Positions 57,513 to 64,000 of a stretch of DNA of 64,000 nucleotides are shown piece by piece. This DNA is from Endotrypanum monterogeii. Lineage: Eukaryota > Euglenozoa > Kinetoplastea > Trypanosomatida > Trypanosomatidae. Location: assembly GCA_000333855.2 (NCBI GenBank), contig CM007318.1:1414205-1478204 (forward strand). Reading direction: 5' to 3'. A program made the translations under genes and the position numbers. Position 1 is the stretch's first letter. Each line of letters opens with the position of its first letter. The notes under the pieces are model-generated. The model did not search any database, was not told the origin of the DNA, and saw only the letters and a program-made list of their open reading frames with translations.

Positions 57513-58985
57513 ATGGTATCTCATGCTGGTTCGGCCGCAGCTGCTGCGAGTGCGTCTCGACCTCGTGTCTCCCAAGCTCATCCGATGGTGTCTGATACCA
57601 CAGGCTTCCAAGAGGAAGCGAAAATGCTGCGAGAGCGCCGCTTCGCCTTGGAGGATGCCATACGCCAAGAGCGAAGTCGACGCCTGCAGGCCGCGGCTCT
57701 GCGCAAGAGGATGACAGCAAACTCGACTAAGTCTTCAGGGCTTTCGGATCCACCAAGAACGCGTCGCGAGAAATCAGCATCCAATACAAACGAGCCCCCA
57801 CAGACTCTCGAGGACTACCGTCGAGAGCTTGAGAACGTAAAGGACGCCAGAGGCACTTTTTTCCGGAGCTATTACACTAGAAGGCATCTCGATCCTGCAG
57901 ATGTACACTTATACAGTGTCCCTAGTCAATTTAGAGAGAAGCGCTGCCCAGCCCCGCGGAGGTCCGTGAGGGCGTTTCATTCGCTGTCCCCCACACGCAA
58001 GTCGGGCTCGGGGACAAAAGTGACGCAGCCATCTTCCCTGGCGCTATCGGCGGCCCCTGCAGTCGAGGCTCCCTTTACACCGTGGACGAGGTCTGCTCTT
58101 CTCCGGATGCAGTCGAACAAGCGCTCGCTGAAGCGCATACAAGATAAGGAAAAGGAGGAAGCTATGCACCTCCGTTGGGCAAGCAGGTCGAGAACGGTCA
58201 CCCCTTCCAGTAAGCCTAATACCTCACGGTCCGCATACCGAGCACAGGTATCAACAGGGTCGATTGAAAGCTCCATGTCCCGCCCCACTGGAGGTTCCGT
58301 GCCATTGCGAGATGTGCCCCATAAAGTAGCAGTGGGCGGGTGGAGGGACCTTTCGACCTCGACCCCGCGATGGAGACCGTCCCGTCAGCGTAGCCCACTG
58401 CGCGTACGTGGGTATGCACGTCCAATGCATTCAACGCAACACGACTCGCCTTTTAAGCCCACGCTAAAATACGGTTTTTCGACTTTGCCGCGAGCTGAAC
58501 GGACGGAGGGTCTCTTGCATTCGTCCACCAACTCTGCCTGGGGGAATGCAAACTCGTGGAGAACCCGGGATCAGAAAGCGGCAACATACTCCGGGCGTAA
58601 CTTCTACGACTCCGCGCAGGAGCAGATGATAGAAAAGCTTTCCGCCCCCAGGAAAGAAAATTACAAAACGCGCGTGGATCCCACTCAATGGTTGTCACCT
58701 CCCAAAGAGAGAAGGGCGGCACCGTCGTCTCCGCCTCAATCCTCCACCTTGTACACAACCGTAGTTCACGACAAGTCAGTGGTCGAGGTTTCACCGCTTA
58801 CCCCAACACCCAAAGTGCGAGCATCGCCGCAGAGCAATCGAGATTGCCGCGAGACAGCCGGTGCGGCGGTGGGTCTCCAGACCACTGATTTCGCCACTCC
58901 AGAAGCGAAGGCAACTTTGCTTGACGGCTTTCGCATGCCCCGAACCTTCCTAAAGCGAGAGGACCTCTTCCAGGGACTTTCCTGA
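57513..58985 (+). CDS. Unrecognised basic, low-complexity protein
   Basis: Protein of 490 residues, rich in Arg, Ser, Pro and Thr. A short coiled coil at about 30-70 (FQEEAKMLRERRFALEDAIR; QERSRRLQAAALRKRM) is followed by disordered sequence with recurring Pro/Arg/Ser blocks (for example STSTPRWRPSRQRSPLRVRG) and a fairly ordered block near 345-410 (YSGRNFYDSAQEQMIEKL; DPTQWLSPPKERR). No known domain or targeting signal. Basic, disordered composition of this type is common among microtubule-associated proteins of trypanosomatids, but that is only suggestive. The frame begins at 57501 only by TTG; the ATG at 57513 is used. No acceptor-like pyrimidine tract lies immediately upstream; the nearest is the T-run at 57280-57291. 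Confidence 0.75.
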   Translation: MVSHAGSAAAAASASRPRVSQAHPMVSDTTGFQEEAKMLRERRFALEDAIRQERSRRLQAAALRKRMTANSTKSSGLSDPPRTRREKSASNTNEPPQTLEDYRRELENVKDARGTFFRSYYTRRHLDPADVHLYSVPSQFREKRCPAPRRSVRAFHSLSPTRKSGSGTKVTQPSSLALSAAPAVEAPFTPWTRSALLRMQSNKRSLKRIQDKEKEEAMHLRWASRSRTVTPSSKPNTSRSAYRAQVSTGSIESSMSRPTGGSVPLRDVPHKVAVGGWRDLSTSTPRWRPSRQRSPLRVRGYARPMHSTQHDSPFKPTLKYGFSTLPRAERTEGLLHSSTNSAWGNANSWRTRDQKAATYSGRNFYDSAQEQMIEKLSAPRKENYKTRVDPTQWLSPPKERRAAPSSPPQSSTLYTTVVHDKSVVEVSPLTPTPKVRASPQSNRDCRETAGAAVGLQTTDFATPEAKATLLDGFRMPRTFLKREDLFQGLS

Positions 58986-60000
58986 CATCGTGACAACAGA
59001 AAAAGAAAATATATGCCGTCACTATGCTTGTTTTTTTTTTTTATATCCCATCTTTATGTTAGCTGTGTAGCTCTGGCGAGACCCTTGGGTGTACGGTGGT
59101 GCGTTCTCTAAAAAAAAAAAATGAACAAAATGACGCAAGATGACTACCGTGGCGCTCCCTCACCTACACACAATCATAAAAGAGCCTGCGTGTGTGTGTG
59201 TGTATTCTTGATTTCTTTTCTCGAAATCTTCTTCGTCTCCCTGACACGGGGAGGTGGATTGGTGCTGGGCTCAATTCCACACATAGATCCTTCAAGGCAT
59301 TATATGATTTCATGATGACATTCTTTGGGATATCTCTCCCTTCTTATTTTTTGGAGGGAGGGAGGGGTGTTTATCTGTGTGCAATTTCACGGACCGTAGG
59401 TCACTTTGTGTATATGAAACCTCCGGCTTGCTATACTTTTCCGCGCCTCGACAGGTCTGTACTAGAAAATGTTTTTTGAGCACTCCAAGAAGGGGGCAGG
59501 AAAGAAACGGAAAAGGGTGAGCATCCATCGTGCAGGAGATGGATGTGAAAGTTGTATGTCGCAAAGGTTCCAGAGGATAGCAGCTTCCCTGGGTGTGCAT
59601 CGGTCGCGCTGGACGGGCGTTGTTGAGATGCTTTGTTTGCTCTGTAGTAGGTCAAGAACCTGTGAGCGTGTGTCTCTGTGTACACGTGAAACTTTGCATG
59701 TGTGTACTTGGACAGTTCCCTCCACTTCATCTGTCCCAAGGCTCCGTTTGCTTTTTCCGAACTTCTTTCTTCCTCGATCGCTTTAATGCCGCTCCGTTTC
59801 ACACCCTTGTCGACGGTAGCATATATATCGGGTCTTTATCACTCGCCACACCAGCGTTGGTCCGCTCACTCCGGTAAGCGACACAGGCCCATTTTATCCT
59901 ACGCGGATCAGCAGTCGCTGACCACCTTTGGGTCTTGACATCTGCGTGCTGTGAATTCATCGTTTTTTTTTTTTTGCTTTGTAGTGTTGATGTTCGGCGG
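58986..60000. other. Spacer before RPA1-like gene
   Basis: T- and A-runs (59029-59042, 59110-59121), a short GT tract near 59188, and a strong splice acceptor at the end. A 105-codon ATG frame at 59469-59786 is not convincing. Confidence 0.65.
59960..59984 (+). promoter_or_regulatory. Trans-splice acceptor of RPA1-like gene
   Basis: A run of 13 T (59963-59975) and GCTTTGTAG ending at 59984 make a textbook acceptor. The remaining 16-base 5' UTR contains an out-of-frame ATG at 59990, eleven bases before the chosen start. Confidence 0.7.
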
Positions 60001-61956
60001 ATGGATGCGCTGGCGAAAGGGTTTTGTGCGGCGTCGCTGGTGCAGTCACTGACACCCACGGAAATGGACACGTGGCGGCAGCAGTGGCCCCACCCCACCC
60101 TCCAAGTCGTGGATATTCAACGTTACCCGTCCACGCAAACTGCAATTTCTGGACCTTCGCGGTTTTACGTGGCTGTGTCGGACTCTGAGTCGGTTGCGTG
60201 GCTGGTGATTCCACCTTTTACAGCACTGGAGGACTCTGTCGCTGCGTTTGAGATAGAGATTGGCTGCTGTATTACTTTGTTGAGTCATGTACTGGTGACC
60301 GCGGCGAATGGAGTGAACGTTGTGGTCCCCCTCAGCGCTCGGCACTCAAACAGCACTCACCGCCTCCTTGGACAGCCCAAGTGCGACAAGGGACTTTTTC
60401 AGTTATCGATGCAGTCGCTTTTGCAGCGCCAGGACGTGGGCAGGCGTGTCACCAGTGCCGCCACCCCCGCGCTCCAGCGACCTTCGCACAAGATTGCAAT
60501 ACGCGACTTTGTTGATGCACCCCAACAAGCATTGGGCAACTGGTGTGTTACGGCACGGGTGATTTGGAGAGGCAGTCAATACCCGCTTAATCCACAGGGA
60601 GGGCGCGTTGGTTACCCCAGTGCCACCCACAGCGGCGTATCTGCCAGCGGTCGCCGTTTTCTGTTACGGTGTCTTCTTGCAGACGAGCATGGAGATGCAA
60701 TATTGGCGACATTCGTTGGTGGTGAGATGCTGATGGAGCGCATGCGATTGTACGGCTGCTACCGGCTCGCGCGAGGAGTAGTGAAGTGGGGCGCGGGCGA
60801 AAATGGTGTACCTGTAGAGTTACACTTCGTGGAGAAGTCCATTGAGGAAGAGATTGGCGTGGATCCTACACGGATGGCGTTTCCATATCATGCTTCCTCG
60901 CTTATAGGCGAGATTGCTAAGCAGTTGCATAATGTTGCCACCGTGATCGAGACAGTGGAGATTGGCGGGTGCGTCTCGGTGGTAGGTACAGTCGTTGCTG
61001 TACAGGGGAATGCACAGATCAGCACAAAACGTGGCCGTGTTTGGCGATCAGTGGTAACCCTGGCTGATAGTGAACATGAAAGCCTCCGTGTAGGGAGCAG
61101 CAGCTGTTTTTTACTTGATGTGACACTCTGGGGTGATGTTGCAGAAGCGGCTGCACCGGCGCTGGGCGAGCGTTGGGTATTTCATCTATGCACGGTACAG
61201 TTTTTCCAGCGTCGTAAGGTGCTTTCCAGTCGGTCGTCCACTATGGCTGTGAAACTCATATCGCGCGAAGAGATGGGGAGAAAGGAAGGACTGGCATTAG
61301 TCTCTTCACTAGAGAGAGCGGACAGATCGCATGTTGACACCGAATCGGATGCTAACCTTGCTGACGACGCCGTACTCCATGCACCAATTGCCAGAAAAGA
61401 TATGCAATTTGTGCTGGACCTTCACGAAGCTTCCCCTACACTACCGCTTCTGGCGCGAGTGCAGGAAGTCGTATCACCATTGCTGACATGGGTTTGCATG
61501 GAATGCAGCCGCTCTCAGCGCTACAGGATTGCAGAAGATAACACAGGTACTGCGATACCTACTGTCTGCGCTTACTGTAGTGCGGTATCCCTCTGTCCCA
61601 CACTTCATATGTGCGTGTGGCTCAGCGACTGCCTATGCCCGTTCCTTGCTGATTTTAGCGGGTGCGCCGCAGAGGCGCTGCTAGAGGCATCGCCTGCGGA
61701 GGTTGCGCAGTATCAGCAGCGGCCGTCGCCCGTACCCTCAGAAATAGTCCATGGCTTAGTTGGATCTCCAATCCTTGTTTGGCTTCTCCCTTGTGGTGAT
61801 CCACTTGGCTCTGATGCGCCGCAATTCATCGTGGTGAAATGCAAACGCCTCCAGTACATATTTGGTTCCCACACGCTCTTGTGCGCCATTGATTCTTTTG
61901 CCACCACTGCCGAGGATGTGAACAACACCCCAGCTGGGTTGTTTGCGAAGGCGTAG
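60001..61956 (+). CDS. RPA1-like protein with tandem OB folds and zinc ribbon
   Basis: Protein of 651 residues resembling the large subunit of the single-stranded-DNA binding factor RPA. An N-terminal region (1-160) is followed by a DBD-A-like OB fold starting near 164 (KIAIRDFVDAPQQALGNWCV, later FLLRCLLADEHGDAILATFV). A DBD-B-like OB fold starts near 302 (VEIGGCVSVVGTVVAVQG, later LLDVTLWGDVAEAAAPALG). A DBD-C-like part carries a zinc ribbon: Cys499-x2-Cys502 and Cys523-x2-Cys526. The canonical trypanosomatid RPA1 is, from my knowledge, shorter (about 470 residues), so this may be a divergent paralogue, perhaps a MEIOB-like or repair-specific form. The aromatic DNA-stacking residues cannot be assigned by eye. 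Start: first ATG of this frame after the splice acceptor; the frame reaches 59935 only by TTG. Confidence 0.82.
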   Translation: MDALAKGFCAASLVQSLTPTEMDTWRQQWPHPTLQVVDIQRYPSTQTAISGPSRFYVAVSDSESVAWLVIPPFTALEDSVAAFEIEIGCCITLLSHVLVTAANGVNVVVPLSARHSNSTHRLLGQPKCDKGLFQLSMQSLLQRQDVGRRVTSAATPALQRPSHKIAIRDFVDAPQQALGNWCVTARVIWRGSQYPLNPQGGRVGYPSATHSGVSASGRRFLLRCLLADEHGDAILATFVGGEMLMERMRLYGCYRLARGVVKWGAGENGVPVELHFVEKSIEEEIGVDPTRMAFPYHASSLIGEIAKQLHNVATVIETVEIGGCVSVVGTVVAVQGNAQISTKRGRVWRSVVTLADSEHESLRVGSSSCFLLDVTLWGDVAEAAAPALGERWVFHLCTVQFFQRRKVLSSRSSTMAVKLISREEMGRKEGLALVSSLERADRSHVDTESDANLADDAVLHAPIARKDMQFVLDLHEASPTLPLLARVQEVVSPLLTWVCMECSRSQRYRIAEDNTGTAIPTVCAYCSAVSLCPTLHMCVWLSDCLCPFLADFSGCAAEALLEASPAEVAQYQQRPSPVPSEIVHGLVGSPILVWLLPCGDPLGSDAPQFIVVKCKRLQYIFGSHTLLCAIDSFATTAEDVNNTPAGLFAKA

Positions 61957-62860
61957 TGCATGATGGGACAAATGGAATGTGAAGGAAGATCAAAAGCACA
62001 CATTCCTACTGTTCTGCCTCATCCACTCCCCCCTCCTGCGTCCCCATTTATTTTCATCAAAAAGTCAAAGAAAAGTCGGCATATGTCGCACTCTTGAGTC
62101 TGGTGTGTTTGTGCGAACTCTGGCGAACGTCTTCTGATGTGCCGTGTCCGCTTGATCGCCTGCTACTATTCCTGCTTGCACTACCTTTTTTTTTTTTTTG
62201 CTATCAGTAGGGAGCCAGACAAACACACTCCTTGGACTTTTTGAGTTCAGCCAGTGTGGCCAGCGCATTCAGGACTGATCAAAAAGATGCGTTTTGCTGA
62301 TGAGCTGCGAGTACGCGGAAGAAAAAAAAAAAATAATATATATATAGCAAAGGGCAATGGCGGTGAGGATTGGTTGCTTTGCTGTGAGTGTATTTCCCAT
62401 ACGTGCGTATATCGAAAGGAAAAAAAAACAACTAGGAGAGTTGACAGAGCAAAGTAACTGGTGCGTTCGTACCGGGTGCCCCCCTCGCACTTCGAGTCCC
62501 CGAGGCATTTATAACAAAAGATACCCCCTAGCTCTTGTTAGACTTTATTGAACCGAAGGTAGGAGGAACTGGCGGTTGGTGAGGGAAGGGGAGAAGAAAG
62601 AAGAGTTGGTAGTGGTGAGGGGACTTTATGTTACCGAGTAGTGGCGGTGTACACAATTCTTTCCACTTTGGCCCCATGTTCACACTGCGTTTCACTTGTA
62701 CATCTTAGCACCTTTTTTTTTGCTTTCGTTTCCCTTTCACTTGCCTTCACGGCCCCCGAACGTCGCCGCGCTGTCGCAGTGGCGCGTGACTCTTGAAAAA
62801 AATATATATTCCCCTGTGCCAGACTTGCTTTTGGCACCATTTTGTACACCAAGTACAGGC

Positions 62861-62878
62861 ATATATATATATATATAT
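62861..62878. repeat. (AT)9 microsatellite
   Basis: Short uninterrupted AT tract in the last spacer. Confidence 0.9.
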
Positions 62879-63018
62879 CCGATATTCTTCTACCCTCTTG
62901 TTTGTCTCGACTACTCTACCCTCCGCAGCGCCGTTCTACGGAAACCTAGAAGAGAGGAGGGGTGACACTTCACAGGGAATACGATCGCGGGGGAAAATCT
63001 CATCAAAGCAACTGTTTG

Positions 63019-63020
<2 letters not shown>

Positions 63021-63050
<30 letters not shown>
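63021..63050. repeat. (CA)14 microsatellite
   Basis: Uninterrupted CA dinucleotides about 210 bases before the last gene. Confidence 0.95.
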
Positions 63051-63052
<2 letters not shown>

Positions 63053-63260
63053 TACACATCCGCCTAGGCTAGTTCAACACATTTTGTGTGTCACCACCAA
63101 TACCTCGTTCCCCATCAGGTAAAGTGTCCTTGCCCTCTCTCGACCTTACTTTGATTTTGCCGTCATCACGGCTCTTCACTGCACAGCTGCCCTCATTGGC
63201 CTCGAGGAGGGCATTCCATGCAAATAGCTGCCAGCCAATCCTTACACTGCTTTATCACAC

Positions 63261-64000
63261 ATGGGTCTTTCTCCGATCACAGAGGACTGCATCACAGCAG
63301 TCCGCAAGGCCGTGAAGAAGCGCGTCTCTGGGGAGATTTTGAGCGAGCAGAAGGTTGGCACAGTCTTTGAAGTGCAGTTGCAGCCCATCTCTACACCTGA
63401 TGTAGAGGTGGCCCAAATATTGCTCTCCGCGATGGTGAAGGCGGCTTGCGGGTCAGAGAAAGGCGCCACGACCTTATCGAAAGGTGAGGTCGTCGTCGAT
63501 ACCGGGGCCCCGATTAATGTTCATTCTTTTGCCGAGATAGTTTGTGTAAAAACGTTTCGCTTTGAGGAGCTTCCCGCCAACAATATGGCGCTCCGTCTAG
63601 TCGCCGAAGCTACCTACATGCGCCATCTTCAGCGTTCTGCAGAGCTCGTGGTTCAAGGCATCAACGGCTTTCCACCATGCCTTTTGGGAGAGGCGCAATC
63701 GCGCCTTGACATCAGTGTCGGGGGACATGTTCTGTTGTCGGTCTCAACAGACAAACAGAAAAAGTTGCTGTTGCGGCTCTTCACCAGGGCTGTAGACACT
63801 GTAATGGCCTGCATGTGCAGCACGGCTTTTATATCGGGCCTTCTTCCCCACAAGTGGGAAAACCGAGAGGCGCTCGAGCCACGGCAAATTCTCGAGCTCC
63901 TAGAGGATGTCGAGATGGCTATTTCGGAGTACTGGGGGGACAGCGCGCAGGACGACAACGCTCGCACGGTTGTTGTCTTTCTCATGAACACTGTTGGTGC
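63261..64000 (+). CDS. Unrecognised protein, 3' end cut by window edge
   Basis: An ATG at 63261 opens a frame that stays open for 246 codons to the window end. It starts MGLSPITEDCITAVRKAVKK and has regular protein character throughout (VDTGAPINVHSFAEIVCVK; LLEDVEMAISEYWGDSA), with alternating strands and helices and no targeting signal or membrane segment. No domain is recognised. Codon use matches the other genes. Its size and function cannot be judged without the next sequence. Confidence 0.8.
   Translation, partial: MGLSPITEDCITAVRKAVKKRVSGEILSEQKVGTVFEVQLQPISTPDVEVAQILLSAMVKAACGSEKGATTLSKGEVVVDTGAPINVHSFAEIVCVKTFRFEELPANNMALRLVAEATYMRHLQRSAELVVQGINGFPPCLLGEAQSRLDISVGGHVLLSVSTDKQKKLLLRLFTRAVDTVMACMCSTAFISGLLPHKWENREALEPRQILELLEDVEMAISEYWGDSAQDDNARTVVVFLMNTVG

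Larger units (their letters stand above)
61957..63260. other. Spacer before final gene
   Basis: T-run 62186-62199, A-run 62321-62332, AT tract 62861-62878 and CA tract 63021-63050. No frame here is protein-like. Confidence 0.7.

Noticed and set aside
59469..59786. 105-codon ATG frame before the RPA1-like gene
   Set aside because: Only a weak acceptor context and a Cys/Arg-rich product typical of translated UTR.

Overview
The window looks like nuclear DNA of a trypanosomatid (kinetoplastid flagellate), most likely a Leishmania/Leptomonas/Crithidia-type genome. The species cannot be settled from the sequence alone. All convincing genes are on the + strand and no gene has an intron. They are separated by 0.5-1.8 kb spacers full of dinucleotide repeats and long T/C tracts. 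Many starts are preceded by a polypyrimidine tract and then the first AG, as expected for polycistronic transcription with spliced-leader trans-splicing. No strand-switch region, tRNA cluster, CRISPR array, prokaryotic operon signal or transposon was seen.

Layout, left to right: a HECT-type E3 ubiquitin ligase with an internal ZZ/C1-like zinc finger; an assembly gap; the gamma subunit of clathrin adaptor AP-1; NHP2 (H/ACA snoRNP); an RGP1-like Ric1-Rgp1 GEF subunit with an apparent frameshift; UFSP2 (UFM1 protease); a small mitochondrial protein; a mitochondrial one-TM protein; the beta subunit of Rab geranylgeranyltransferase; a mitochondrial helical-repeat protein; a GAF-like protein; a USP7-like deubiquitinase; DNAI7/CASC1 (axonemal); a J-domain membrane protein; a GRIP-domain golgin; a mitofilin-like protein; a 2601-residue CFAP46-like central-pair protein; an alpha/beta-hydrolase pseudoenzyme; EMC1 with an apparent frameshift; an unrecognised basic protein; an RPA1-like protein with multiple OB folds; and the 5' part of an unrecognised gene cut by the window edge.

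The genes are housekeeping genes with no shared pathway, as is usual in kinetoplastid polycistrons. Some themes recur: Golgi/Rab traffic (AP-1 gamma, RGP1, RabGGTase beta, GRIP protein), ubiquitin/UFM1 turnover (HECT ligase, USP7-like, UFSP2), the axoneme (DNAI7, CFAP46) and mitochondrial proteins.

Start codons were taken as the first in-frame ATG supported by the splice-acceptor position; several open frames extend upstream only through TTG or GTG. The strongest leads are the two single-base frame breaks, a 30-base near-copy of AP-1 gamma coding sequence abutting the gap, a hydrolase lacking its nucleophile, a degenerate CHAT/separase-like end on CFAP46, a second-type RPA1 protein, and a gene whose only apparent splice acceptor touches its ATG. 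No wholly new system is evident.
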